A DNA stretch of 64,000 bases from assembly GCF_000379625.1 (NCBI RefSeq), contig NZ_KB903229.1:414247-478246 (forward strand), given 5' to 3'. The notes below the pieces were generated by a model, which saw only the letters and a list, made by a program, of their open reading frames with translations, had not been told where the DNA came from and made no database searches. Origin of the DNA: Actinomycetospora chiangmaiensis DSM 45062 (GTDB lineage: Bacteria > Actinomycetota > Actinomycetes > Mycobacteriales > Pseudonocardiaceae). Made by a program: the position numbers and the translations under genes. Of the stretch, positions 8,052-16,225 are shown one piece after another (position 1 is the stretch's first letter; the number at the start of each line of letters is the position of its first letter).

Positions 8052-8993
8052 GTGCTCCTGCGACCGCCTCCTCCCGCCGTGGCGGCGCACCCTGTCCTCG
8101 CGGTGGTGCTCGCGCTCTGCTCGGCCTTCCTCTACGCCCTCGCGGCCGCCCTGCAGCGCCTCGCCGCGGGCCGGACCGGGGACCGGCGGCACGACGGGCG
8201 CTCCTTCTTCGGCGCGCTGGTGCGGCAGCCGGTGTGGTGGGGCGGCGTCGGCTCCATGGCGGCCGGGGCCACGATCCACGTGGTGGCCCTGGGCCTGGGG
8301 TCGGTGACGCTGGTCCAGCCGATCGGCGTGCTCGCGCTGGTGCTGGCGCTCCCGCTCGACGCCCGCTTCGAACGCCGGGTGGTGACGCGCGCCGAGTGGG
8401 CGGCGGCGGCCGTGCTCGTGGCCGGACTCGGCGGCCTGCTCGCGCTCGCGCCGCACCATCCGGGCGGTGTGCCCGCACCCCCTGCGGGCCTCGTCGGCAC
8501 CGTGGTGGTCGCGGCGGTGGTCCTCGCGGCGCTCGTCGCCACCAGCGCACGGCTCCGGGCGGGCAGCCGGGCCGTCTGCCGGGCCGCGGGCGCCGGCCTC
8601 TGCGCCGGGACGACGTCGGGTCTGGTCCGGCCGGTGCTGCACGGCCTGCACCGCGGCCCCCTCGACCCCGGGCTCGTGACGGCGGGGGTCGCGGTCCTGG
8701 TGCTGCCGATCCTCGGCCTGCTGCTGCTCCAGACCGCCTACCGCGACGGCGGGCTCGACGCGGGCCTCGCGACGCAGACCACGATCGACCCGGTGGTGGC
8801 CGGGACGATCGGGATCGCGGTGCTCGGCGAACGCTTCACCGGCGGCCCGGGCGGGGCCGCCCTCGCGGCCGGCTGCGCGGTGGTCACGGTGGCGGGCCTG
8901 ATCTGGCTGATCCGGTCCGGGCCCGGGAGCACCGGCGGGACCGGCGGCGCGGTCACGCCCCGTGCAGCCGCAGCCGGGCCCACGAGTTGTTGA
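8052..8993 (+). CDS. DMT-family integral membrane protein
   Basis: 313 residues with about ten hydrophobic helices in two similar halves. The first half contains LALGLGSVTLVQPIGVLALVLALPL and the second TQTTIDPVVAGTIGIAVLGE, as in actinobacterial EamA/DMT proteins. The family includes exporters of metabolites and quaternary compounds; the substrate is unknown. No Shine-Dalgarno sequence precedes the GTG at 8052, but TACCGT lies 7 bases upstream, which fits a leaderless mRNA. The last 41 bases overlap the convergent sulfite oxidase-like gene. Confidence 0.85.
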   Translation: MLLRPPPPAVAAHPVLAVVLALCSAFLYALAAALQRLAAGRTGDRRHDGRSFFGALVRQPVWWGGVGSMAAGATIHVVALGLGSVTLVQPIGVLALVLALPLDARFERRVVTRAEWAAAAVLVAGLGGLLALAPHHPGGVPAPPAGLVGTVVVAAVVLAALVATSARLRAGSRAVCRAAGAGLCAGTTSGLVRPVLHGLHRGPLDPGLVTAGVAVLVLPILGLLLLQTAYRDGGLDAGLATQTTIDPVVAGTIGIAVLGERFTGGPGGAALAAGCAVVTVAGLIWLIRSGPGSTGGTGGAVTPRAAAAGPTSC

Positions 8994-10011
8994 CGTAGCC
9001 CTTCGGGTTCCACACGTGCTCGGGCCGTTCGGGCTGCAGCGCCGCCGACGAGTCCCAGGCGCGGGCGAGCACCTCGGTCTCCCCGCGGGGCAGCTCGACC
9101 GTGGCCGACCAGTGCCGCCACGCCCAGGTGCTCGCCTGCTCGCCCAGGTCGGCCTGCGACCAGGTGGCGCCGCCGTCGGCGGAGACGTCGACCCGCACCA
9201 CCGTGCGGTCGCCGCCCGCGAACGCGTAGCCCGCGACGGTGACCGGCCCGGCCGGGTGGGACGACCCGTCGTCGGGAAGGAGGAAGTCGGCGTTGACGGC
9301 GACCAGGCCGAGTTCGACGCCCTCGCCGGGGGTGCCGGTCACGGGGGCGTCCGGGGGCAGGAGCCGGTAGGTCGAGGCCTGGAAGAAGTTCGCCGACGGC
9401 CGGTCGCGGACCTCGATGCGGTCCACCCACTTCACGCTGCGGGCGCCGATGTAGCCGGGGACGACGACGCGCAGCGGGGCGCCGTGCACCGGCGTCAGCG
9501 GCTCGCCGTTCATCGCCCAGGCGAGCAACACCTCGGGCATCCGGGCCTTGCGCAGCGGGACCGACCCGCCGAACTCCTGGGGCGGGTCCGCCGCGTCGCT
9601 GACGTCCGTCCCGACGAACTCGACGTCCGACGCCCCCTCGACGACGCCCACCGCGGCGAGCACGTCGGCGAGCCGGACCCCGGTCCAGACCGCGGTCGCC
9701 GTGGCCGTCGGACCCCAGGGCGCCTCCCCGGGGATGTCCCGGACGGCGACGAGACCCGCGCGCCGGTTGCCCGCGCACTGCAGCGTCGCGGTCTCGGAGC
9801 ACACCTCGAACCGCGCGGCGAGCTCGGCCGGCGAGAGCGTCAGCGGCGTCGTCACCAGTCCGCCCACCCGCAGTCGCCAGTCCGACCCGTCGGCCTCGGG
9901 CACCGGCCCGTGGTTGCGGCAGTAGAACGCGTCCACCGGGGTGAGCGTCGTCCCCGCGAGGGCGCCCCGCGGTGGCTCGGCGTTGTAGGGGAGCTCGGAG
10001 TGGACGGTCAT
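8953..10011 (-). CDS. Sulfite oxidase-type molybdopterin enzyme
   Basis: 352 residues from ATG 10011; GTG starts at 10032 (GAAAGG just upstream) and 10050 are possible alternatives. The sulfite oxidase Moco domain fills roughly residues 1-230. TLQCAGNRR places the molybdenum-ligating Cys at ~79. GAPLRVVVPGYIGARSVKWV is the conserved end of that domain. The C-terminal ~110 residues (VTVAGYAFAGGDRTV, GGATWSQADLG, HVWNPKGYVNNSWARLRL) match the Mo-co dimerisation domain. There is no haem b5 domain and no Tat signal, so it is a cytoplasmic, SorA-like or broader sulfite/sulfoxide enzyme using an unknown electron acceptor. Its 3' end overlaps the DMT-type gene by 41 bases. Confidence 0.9.
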   Translation of the reverse strand: MTVHSELPYNAEPPRGALAGTTLTPVDAFYCRNHGPVPEADGSDWRLRVGGLVTTPLTLSPAELAARFEVCSETATLQCAGNRRAGLVAVRDIPGEAPWGPTATATAVWTGVRLADVLAAVGVVEGASDVEFVGTDVSDAADPPQEFGGSVPLRKARMPEVLLAWAMNGEPLTPVHGAPLRVVVPGYIGARSVKWVDRIEVRDRPSANFFQASTYRLLPPDAPVTGTPGEGVELGLVAVNADFLLPDDGSSHPAGPVTVAGYAFAGGDRTVVRVDVSADGGATWSQADLGEQASTWAWRHWSATVELPRGETEVLARAWDSSAALQPERPEHVWNPKGYVNNSWARLRLHGA

Positions 10012-10231
10012 GTCGGTTCGTTTGCCGTACACGCGCGCCTTTCGTGACACAGGGTGTCTGATGGATCACAGAGTTGGTCCGATGGCGTGGACTCGACGGG
10101 GGCGGGGGAACTCTCTGCCCCCGCAGCGGGCGTCAGGCGCCCCCACACGGGCGCGTTTGCCCTGGTCACGCCGCCTGCAAACGCCGCGTGGGTGCGGGCG
10201 GGGTCGACCGATCGGCCGCGTGTGCCCGTCG

Positions 10232-10237
10232 TAGGGT
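10232..10237 (+). promoter_or_regulatory. -10 box TAGGGT, leaderless geometry
   Basis: TAGGGT ends 8 bases before ATG 10246. It supports that ATG as the true start of the apparently frameshifted gene. Confidence 0.5.
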
Positions 10238-10245
10238 CTGACGCC

Positions 10246-11149
10246 ATGACCCAGACGCCGATTTACGACGAAGTCAGGCGTTCGCTCGGACGGGCCGGTC
10301 GCGCCGCGGAGCGGCGGTCCTTCCGCGGGGAGGACGGAGCCGACGGGCCCGAGCGCGTGTCCCGGCCGGTCATGCTGCGCGGCTCCGGGGGCCGTCATCG
10401 ACGCTCGGGGGACTGAGCGCGGCCCCGGACCGCACCACCCGCCGCCGCCCGCCGACGAGTCGGCGACGGTCCTGCTGACCGAGACGCCCCGTCGCCCGGA
10501 GCCGGCGGCGCCCGCCGGCCGGATCTCGGGCGTCCGGGTGACCGGCCAGGCCCTGGCCGCCACCACGACCGCCGCCGCGGGCGGGCTGGTCGGCGGCGCC
10601 ACGGGGACGATCGTGGGAGCCGCGGTGGCGTCCGTCGTCACGACCGTGGGCGAGGCCGTCTACCAGCGCTCGCTCGAGCGGACGCGGGACCACGTCCGCC
10701 GCCGCCTGGACGCCCGCCGTGCGCCTCCCGCCCCCGCTCCTCCCGCGCCCACCGCCGTGCTGCCCGACGGGCCGCCGCCGGACGAGTCCCCGACGCGGCA
10801 CCTGCGGCCGGTCGGCGCGTCCGCCCGCCGGAGCCGGGCGAAGCTCGCCGCCCTCGTGGCCTCCGGACTGCTGGTCTTCCTCGTCGCGATGGTCGTCGTC
10901 ACCGGCATCGAGCGGGTGAAGGGGTCCCCGCTCTCCGGGGGGTCCGGGACGAGCGTCGGCGAGGTGATCGGCGCCCGGCCCCCGGACGCGGCCACCACCA
11001 CCGCCGACCCGGCCGACGCCACCGGCGAGGCGACCACGGGCACCGACGCGCCGACGACGACCACCACGACGAGTGCCCGGTCACGCCCCACCACGTCCCG
11101 GTCGCGGGAAACGGCGACGACCACGACGCTGGTGGCGCCCGCGAACTGA
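10246..11149 (+). CDS. Single-pass membrane protein with Thr-rich tail, apparently frameshifted
   Basis: Two frames join into one plausible protein. From ATG 10246 the first reads MTQTPIYDEVRRSLG, then hits a stop at 10414-10416. If one base is dropped in the GGGGG run near 10385-10389, reading continues as AVIDARGTERGPGPH and LLTETPRRPEP into the long frame that otherwise starts only at GTG 10538. That frame has a Gly/Ala-rich segment (TTAAAGGLVGGATGTIVGAA), a basic region, one clear membrane helix (ALVASGLLVFLVAMVVV) and an extracytoplasmic Thr/Ser-rich tail. So it is a membrane-anchored protein of unknown function. A caller that ignores the shift would report 10538-11149 (203 residues). 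Either a sequencing error or a real lesion could explain the break. Confidence 0.6.
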
Positions 11150-11172
11150 CCCGAGCAGGAGGACCCCGCACC

Positions 11173-11796
11173 GTGCGCACCGACTTCGACCCCCACGAGC
11201 TCGGCCCGGGTGCGTTCTACCAGCTCCTCAACTCGGTGGTGGTGCCCCGGCCGATCGCGTGGGTCGCGACGACCTCGGCCGACGGGGTGGACAACCTCGC
11301 GCCGCACTCGTTCTTCACCGTCGCCTGCGTCGACCCGCCCGTCGTGCAGTTCACCTCGGTCGGGCGCAAGGACTCGCTGGCCAACGTCGAGGCCACCCGG
11401 GAGATGACGATCTCGCTGACCCCGGAGTGGCTCTTCGAGGAGGTCAACGCCACCGGCACGAACTTCCCCCACGACGCCGACGAGTTCGCCGAGGTCGGCC
11501 TCGAGCGCGAGCCCTCGACCCACGTCCGCCCGCCGCGCGTGGCGCGCTCACCGGTCGCGCTGGAGTGCGTCCTGCACTCCACGGTCTGCCTCGGGAACTC
11601 GACGGTGGTGTTCGGCCGCGTGGTGCACGCCGCGGTCTCCGACGACGTGCTCGTCGACGGCCGGCCGCAGATCGACCGGCTCAAGCCGCTCGCCCGGCTC
11701 GGCGGCAACCAGTGGTCGACGATCGGCGACGTGCTGGAGAAGCGGCGGATCGACGTGTCGGACTGGCCGGAGGGCTACGAGCCCTCGGGCGGCTGA
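11173..11796 (+). CDS. Flavin reductase-like FMN-binding protein
   Basis: 207 residues. The flavin-reductase-like split-barrel is recognisable from VVPRPIAWVATTSADGVDNLAPHS (positions ~24-47) and the later PVVQFTSVGRKDSLANV. These proteins bind FMN and either reduce free flavin for a partner monooxygenase or act directly. No oxygenase partner is adjacent; the nearest flavin enzyme is the LLM-type protein at 12258. It starts with GTG 11173, 23 bp after the previous gene, and its last 22 bases overlap the convergent thioesterase. Confidence 0.88.
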   Translation: MRTDFDPHELGPGAFYQLLNSVVVPRPIAWVATTSADGVDNLAPHSFFTVACVDPPVVQFTSVGRKDSLANVEATREMTISLTPEWLFEEVNATGTNFPHDADEFAEVGLEREPSTHVRPPRVARSPVALECVLHSTVCLGNSTVVFGRVVHAAVSDDVLVDGRPQIDRLKPLARLGGNQWSTIGDVLEKRRIDVSDWPEGYEPSGG

Positions 11797-12227
11797 ATCA
11801 CCGCGTCGAAGGCGGCCCGGTCGGCGGCGATCGTGCGCAGCCGGCCGTGGGGATCGGCGACGAGCCGCCGTGTGGTGTGGTCGAGCAGCCCCATCACGCC
11901 GGTGATCGTGGCGGCGGTGACGCCGTCGCGGGCGCGCACCAGCTCGGCGTCCATCCGGAAGGTCTTCCCGGCGCCGAAGGTCGTCTTCGTGACGACGTCG
12001 ACCTCGTCGCCGACGACGAGCTCGGCGAGGAACCGCGCCGTGGTCTCGAGGATGACCGGGCCGATCCCGTCCGCCGAGAGCGCCGCGATCCCCACCGTGG
12101 CGGCGCGGAGGGTCTCCTCGCGGCCGTGCTCGCCGTACCGGTGGTACTCGGCGTGGTTGAGGTGCCGGCTCGCGTCGGTCTCGTAGCCGCGGACGGTGAT
12201 GGACTCGTGGTGTCCGGGAGTGCTCAC
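11775..12227 (-). CDS. Acyl-CoA thioesterase, hotdog fold (4HBT type)
   Basis: 150 residues from GTG 12227. The N-terminal RGYETDASRHLNHAEYHRYGEHGREE matches the YbgC/FadM-type thioesterase start, where the Asp in ETDASRHLNH replaces the usual D-x-x-GHVNN catalytic segment. GDEVDVVTKTTFGAGKTFRM is the second hotdog strand pair. It should hydrolyse an acyl-CoA or aryl-CoA thioester. It is divergent, with a very short gap, from the LLM oxidoreductase, and convergent and overlapping with the flavin reductase-like gene. Confidence 0.85.
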   Translation of the reverse strand: MSTPGHHESITVRGYETDASRHLNHAEYHRYGEHGREETLRAATVGIAALSADGIGPVILETTARFLAELVVGDEVDVVTKTTFGAGKTFRMDAELVRARDGVTAATITGVMGLLDHTTRRLVADPHGRLRTIAADRAAFDAVIQPPEGS

Positions 12228-12257
12228 GAGGGCGTGATCGTGGCAGGCTCCGTCCCC

Positions 12258-13313
12258 GTGCGCATCGGGATGGGGATCAACTACGCCGGCGGGTTCGCCG
12301 AGACCGTCGCCGAGCTGGCCGAGCACGAGAAGGCCGGCCTCGACATCGTCTTCGTGCCCGAGGCCTACAGCTTCGACGCGGTCAGCCAGCTCGGGTACAT
12401 CGCCGCGCGGACCGAGCGCCTGGAGATCGCCTCCGGGATCCTGCAGATCTACACGCGGACCCCGACGCTCACCGCGATGACGGCGGCCGGCCTCGACTAC
12501 GTCTCCGGCGGCCGCTTCACCCTCGGTCTCGGCGCCTCCGGCCCCCAGGTCATCGAGGGCTTCCACGGCGTCCCCTACGACGCCCCGCTCGGGCGCACCC
12601 GCGAGATCATCGACATCTGCCGTCAGGTGTGGCGCCGCGAGCGGCTCGAGTACGCCGGGAAGCACTACACGATCCCGCTGCCCGAGGGGCAGGGCACGGG
12701 CCTGGGCAAGCCGCTCAAGCTGATCAACCACCCGGTGCGCGCCCGGATCCCGATCCTCGTCGCCGCGCTCGGCCCGAAGAACGTGGCGCTCGTGGCCGAG
12801 CTGGCCGAGGGCTGGCAGCCGATCTTCTTCGTGCCGGAGAAGGCCCACGAGGTCTGGGGCGAGTCGCTGGCGGCCGGGAAGGCGAAGCGCGACCCGTCGC
12901 TCGGCCCGCTCGAGGTCTTCCTGCAGACCTCGTTCTTCGTCACGGAGGACTCCCACGTCGCCGGGCAGATGCTCGACGGGATGCGCAACATGGTCGCGCT
13001 CTACGTGGGCGGCATGGGCGCGAAGGGCAAGAACTTCTACAACGATGTCGCCCGGCGCTACGGGTACGACGACGAGGCCGGGACGATCCAGGACCTCTAC
13101 CTCTCCGGCAAGAAGGAGGAGGCGGCGCGGGAGGTCCCCGAGGAGCTGCTGCGGGCGATCTCGCTGATCGGGCCGCGCTCCTACGTCGCCGAGCGGATGG
13201 CGGCCTTCGCCGAGGCGGGTGTGACGACGCTGAACCTCACCCCGCTCGGCGCCACGACGGCCGAGCGGGTCGCGTTGGTCGGGCAGGCCAAGGAGATCGC
13301 GGCCGAGCTCTAA
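12258..13313 (+). CDS. LLM-class (F420- or FMN-dependent) oxidoreductase
   Basis: 351 residues from GTG 12258 (VRIGMGINYAGGF, the usual family start); GTG 12234 or 12240 would add 6-8 residues. Family marks are SGGRFTLGLGASGPQVIEGFHG (~75-96), IPILVAALGPKNVALVAELAEGW, and the closing GVTTLNLTPLG. Luciferase-like TIM-barrel proteins of this subgroup in actinomycetes are mostly F420-dependent. The substrate is unknown. It is followed at 66 bp by a MaoC hydratase and then a thiolase, which suggests a lipid or steroid degradation setting, but no operon is proven. Confidence 0.9.
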   Translation: MRIGMGINYAGGFAETVAELAEHEKAGLDIVFVPEAYSFDAVSQLGYIAARTERLEIASGILQIYTRTPTLTAMTAAGLDYVSGGRFTLGLGASGPQVIEGFHGVPYDAPLGRTREIIDICRQVWRRERLEYAGKHYTIPLPEGQGTGLGKPLKLINHPVRARIPILVAALGPKNVALVAELAEGWQPIFFVPEKAHEVWGESLAAGKAKRDPSLGPLEVFLQTSFFVTEDSHVAGQMLDGMRNMVALYVGGMGAKGKNFYNDVARRYGYDDEAGTIQDLYLSGKKEEAAREVPEELLRAISLIGPRSYVAERMAAFAEAGVTTLNLTPLGATTAERVALVGQAKEIAAEL

Positions 13314-13379
13314 GGAACGTGCCGGGAGACGCAGCGGAGCGGAGCTCGACCCGTCGGGCTCGGACGAGCGAGGAGCAGC

Positions 13380-13832
13380 ATGCGGAAGTTCGCCGACGTC
13401 GAGGAACTGCGCGCGGCCGTGGGGGAGGACCTCGGCACCAGCGAGTGGGTCCTCGTCGACCAGGAGCGGATCAACGTCTTCGCCGACGCCACCGACGACC
13501 ACCAGTGGATCCACACCGACCCCGAGCGCGCCGCGCAGGGGCCGTTCGGGAAGACCGTCGCGCACGGGTTCCTCACGGTGGCCCTCATGCCGAAGTTCGG
13601 CTGGGACACCTTCGAGGTGAGCGGGGTGTCGATGACCGTCAACTACGGGCTGAACAAGGTCCGTTTCCCCTCGCCGGTCCCGGTCGGCAGCCGCGTCCGG
13701 GGGCACTGCCGGCTCGTCGACGTCACCGACGTCAAGGGCGGCGTGCAGGCCACCATCGGCGGCACCGTCGAGATCGAGGGCTGGCCGAAGCCGGCCTGCG
13801 TCGCCGAGGTGATCCTGCGGTATGTGCTGTAG
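13380..13832 (+). CDS. MaoC-like (R)-specific enoyl-CoA hydratase
   Basis: 150 residues, hotdog fold. The hydratase-2 motif is present as FADATDDHQWIHTDPERA (residues ~34-51) with the catalytic Asp and His, followed by GPFGKTVAHGFLTVALMP. It would hydrate a 2-enoyl-CoA to the (R)-3-hydroxyacyl-CoA. The ATG at 13380 is preceded by GAGGAG. It lies between the LLM oxidoreductase and a thiolase on the same strand. Two strong hairpins follow its stop, so the thiolase is probably transcribed separately. Confidence 0.92.
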   Translation: MRKFADVEELRAAVGEDLGTSEWVLVDQERINVFADATDDHQWIHTDPERAAQGPFGKTVAHGFLTVALMPKFGWDTFEVSGVSMTVNYGLNKVRFPSPVPVGSRVRGHCRLVDVTDVKGGVQATIGGTVEIEGWPKPACVAEVILRYVL

Positions 13833-13834
13833 CT

Positions 13835-13876
13835 CGTGAGCACTTTCCGTGGCCGTAGCCACGGAAAGTGCTCACG
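13835..13876. terminator. Perfect 19-bp stem-loop
   Basis: Arms 13835-13853 and 13858-13876 are perfect complements around the 4-base loop CGTA. The left arm reads CGTGAGCACTTTCCGTGGC. It follows the MaoC stop by 2 bases. No U tract follows, as is usual in GC-rich actinomycetes. The arm sequence looks like a dispersed repeat rather than a unique terminator. Confidence 0.8.
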
Positions 13877-13877
13877 G

Positions 13878-13900
13878 GCGCTTCCGCCCCGCGGAAGCGC
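13878..13900. terminator. Second perfect stem-loop (10-bp arms)
   Basis: GCGCTTCCGC (13878-13887) and GCGGAAGCGC (13891-13900) with loop CCC. It begins one base after the 19-bp hairpin. The pair would form an efficient tandem terminator between the MaoC hydratase and the thiolase. Confidence 0.75.
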
Positions 13901-13939
13901 ACCTGCCCGGCCCGACGCGTCGTCGGGAAGGATGGCGAC

Positions 13940-15151
13940 GTGGTCGACGCCGTGATCTGTGAGCCGGTCCGTACTCCCGTCGGTGGCTTCGGGGGGTCGC
14001 TGCGCGACGTCCCGGTCCAGGAAGTGGCCGCCACCGTGATCCGCGAGCTGGTCCGCCGCACGGGCGTGACCGCCGAGGCGATCGACGACGTCGTGTTCGG
14101 GCACTGCTACCCGACGATGGACGCGCCGGCGATCGGCCGGGTCGCGGCGCTGGACGCCGGGCTGGACGTGACGGTGCCCGGGATCCAGATCGACCGGCGC
14201 TGCGGCTCGGGTCTGCAGGCCGTGCTGTACGCCGCGATGGCGGTGCAGTCCGGCGCGAACGACCTGGTGCTCGCGGGCGGCGCGGAGTCGATGTCGGGCG
14301 CCTCCTACTTCACCGACCGGGTGCGCTGGGGCACGAAGGCCGGCGGGTTCGAGATGAAGGACTCGCTGGCCCAGGGCCGGGTGCACGCCGGCGGGGTGAA
14401 CCACCCGGTGCCCGGCGGGATGATCGAGACCGCGGAGAACGTCCGGAAGAAGTACTCGATCCCGCGCGAGGAGCAGGACCGGCTCGCGGTGCGCAGCCAC
14501 GAGAAGGCCACCGCGGCCGTCAAGGAGGGTCGCTACGCCGACGAGCTCGTGCCCGTGACGATCCACGGCCGCAAGGGCGACACCGTGGTCGACCAGGACG
14601 AGCACATCCGCCCGGACGCGAGCCTGGAGTCGCTGGCAAAGCTGCGCCCGATCATGGGCAAGCAGGACCCGGACGCGACCGTCACCGCCGGCAACGCCTC
14701 GGGACAGAACGACGGTGCCGCGGTGTGCATCGTGACGACCCCGGAGAAGGCGGCCGAGCTGGGGCTGCGGCCGTTGGCGCGCCTGGTGTCGTGGGGCGTG
14801 GCCGGGTGCGGCCCGGAGATCATGGGGATCGGGCCGGTCCCGGCGACCGAGAAGGCGCTCGGGCAGGCCGGGCTCACGCTGGCCGACCTCGACGTCATCG
14901 AGCTCAACGAGGCCTTCGCCGCCCAGGCGCTCGGCGTGGCCCGCGAGTGGGGCATCGACCTGATCGCCGACGAGCGGGTCAACCCGAACGGCTCGGGCAT
15001 CTCCCTGGGGCACCCCGTCGGTGCCACCGGGGTCCGCATCCTGACGACGATGCTGCGCGAGATGGACCGCCGCGAGGCCCGCTACGGGCTCGAGACGATG
15101 TGCATCGGCGGCGGCCAGGGGCTCGCGGCGGTGTTCGAGCGGGTCTCGTAG
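13940..15151 (+). CDS. Thiolase, acetyl-CoA C-acetyltransferase family
   Basis: 403 residues from GTG 13940, with AAGGA upstream. The catalytic residues are all visible: nucleophile Cys ~88 in DRRCGSGLQA, His ~358 in LGHPVGATG, and Cys ~388 in MCIGGGQG. NEAFAAQALG is also intact. The enzyme either cleaves 3-ketoacyl-CoA in beta-oxidation or condenses two acetyl-CoA; paralogues in this family degrade fatty acids or steroid side chains. It is convergent with an enoyl-CoA hydratase-like gene. Substrate length cannot be decided. Confidence 0.93.
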   Translation: MVDAVICEPVRTPVGGFGGSLRDVPVQEVAATVIRELVRRTGVTAEAIDDVVFGHCYPTMDAPAIGRVAALDAGLDVTVPGIQIDRRCGSGLQAVLYAAMAVQSGANDLVLAGGAESMSGASYFTDRVRWGTKAGGFEMKDSLAQGRVHAGGVNHPVPGGMIETAENVRKKYSIPREEQDRLAVRSHEKATAAVKEGRYADELVPVTIHGRKGDTVVDQDEHIRPDASLESLAKLRPIMGKQDPDATVTAGNASGQNDGAAVCIVTTPEKAAELGLRPLARLVSWGVAGCGPEIMGIGPVPATEKALGQAGLTLADLDVIELNEAFAAQALGVAREWGIDLIADERVNPNGSGISLGHPVGATGVRILTTMLREMDRREARYGLETMCIGGGQGLAAVFERVS

Positions 15152-15161
15152 GGCGTCCGGT

Positions 15162-15188
15162 GTGTCAGCGGTGGCGCACCGCTGACAC
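15162..15188. terminator. Bidirectional terminator, palindrome of the TGTCAGC family
   Basis: GTGTCAGCGGTG (15162-15173) and CACCGCTGACAC (15177-15188) form a perfect 12-bp stem around GCG. It lies between the convergent thiolase and enoyl-CoA hydratase genes. Related sequences occur at 21664-21716 and 38949-39050. Confidence 0.8.
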
Positions 15189-15233
15189 CCGACGTCAGGA
15201 ACGGGACACGCTCGTCCCTCGGGGACATCGGGA

Positions 15234-16031
15234 TCAGCGGCCCTGCCAGCGCGGGGACCGCTTCTCCACGGCGGCGCGGCCACCCTCCTTCGCGTCCTCC
15301 GTCATCCCGGCCACGCGGCGCATCGTCTCCCCGAAGCGGATCGCGTCGGTCTGGGACATCTCCGGCCCGCGGCGCGCGACCTCCTTGATGGCGCGCTGAG
15401 CCAGCGGAGCGCCCGCGAGGAGGCGCTGCGCGAAGGCGTCGACGGCACCGCCCAGCTCGTCGTGCGGCACCACCTGCAGCGCGAGACCGATCTCCTTCGC
15501 GCGGGCCGCGGAGATGGTCTCGCCCGTGAGCAGCAGTTCCATCGCGGGCTGCCAGCCGATGCGTCCGGGGAGCCGGAGGGCGCCCACGATCGTCGGGACG
15601 CCGAGCTTGACCTCCGGGAAGCCGAAGGTCGCCCGGTCGGAGGCGATGACGATGTCGCACCAGGTGACGAGCGTGAGCCCGTAGCCCAGGCAGAGCCCGT
15701 TGACCGCGGCGATCACCGGCTTGTGGATCTCCCAGCCGGACTCGAACGAGTTCACCGTCGGGCGCTCCCAGTAGGAGCCGGGGAACTCACCGGCCGGGTT
15801 GCGCTGCGAGGTGAAGTCCGCCCCGGCGCAGAACGCCCGGCCCTCGCCGGTCACCACGCCGATCCAGGCGTCGTCGTCGCCGCGGAGGGCGTCGAACGCC
15901 GCGTTGAGCCCGTCGCGCATCGCGCCGTCGATGGCGTTCAGCTTGTCCGGGCGGTCGTAGGTGATGGTCGCGACCCGGTCGGTGCGCTCGTAGCGGACGC
16001 GGTCGTGGAAACGCTCGGCGACGTCGGGCAC
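15234..16031 (-). CDS. Enoyl-CoA hydratase/isomerase-family (crotonase) protein
   Basis: 265 residues from GTG 16031. The crotonase fold is clear: RPDKLNAIDGAMRDGL, the oxyanion-hole segments GRAFCAGADF and AAVNGLCLGYGLTLV, then DRATFGFPEVKLGVP. Of the two catalytic glutamates of true hydratases, the second (in FPEVKLG) is present. At the first position, where hydratases have GGGCEL, the protein has GYGLTL. It may therefore be an isomerase or another crotonase reaction. TACCGT lies 6 bases before the start. It converges with the thiolase, and both probably serve acyl-CoA catabolism. Confidence 0.88.
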   Translation of the reverse strand: MPDVAERFHDRVRYERTDRVATITYDRPDKLNAIDGAMRDGLNAAFDALRGDDDAWIGVVTGEGRAFCAGADFTSQRNPAGEFPGSYWERPTVNSFESGWEIHKPVIAAVNGLCLGYGLTLVTWCDIVIASDRATFGFPEVKLGVPTIVGALRLPGRIGWQPAMELLLTGETISAARAKEIGLALQVVPHDELGGAVDAFAQRLLAGAPLAQRAIKEVARRGPEMSQTDAIRFGETMRRVAGMTEDAKEGGRAAVEKRSPRWQGR

Positions 16032-16037
16032 GGGCGC

Positions 16038-16043
16038 ACGGTA
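16038..16043 (-). promoter_or_regulatory. -10 box TACCGT, leaderless geometry
   Basis: On the minus strand TACCGT ends 6 bases before the GTG at 16031 of the crotonase gene. Confidence 0.5.
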
Positions 16044-16191
16044 GCGCCGTCCCGGCCGTGACAGCGAAGCGTCGTCGCTGCCATCGGGCGACGGCCACGC
16101 CGCTCCGCCGTCATCCGGAGGGGGCTGACTCGCTCGTCACACGCTCCGACCGGGTAGCCCGGTTGGCGCCCGTCGGGCCGCGGGTGCATAG

Positions 16192-16216
16192 TTGTACCGA
16201 ACAAGCGATTGTACGG
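16192..16216. promoter_or_regulatory. Candidate MarR operator
   Basis: TTGTACCG (16192-16199) and TTGTACGG (16209-16216) repeat directly, and TTGT/ACAA (16192-16195/16201-16204) forms an inverted pair. A possible -10 box CATAGT is at 16187-16192. The site lies just upstream of a MarR gene, and such TTGT-N5-ACAA sites are typical for MarR autoregulation. Confidence 0.45.
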
Positions 16217-16225
16217 AGCACGCAA

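Noticed and set aside
11073-12257. N-terminal extension of the LLM oxidoreductase frame
   Set aside because: The ~395 extra codons overlap the flavin reductase-like and thioesterase genes and are a low-information Arg/Ala-rich read-through.
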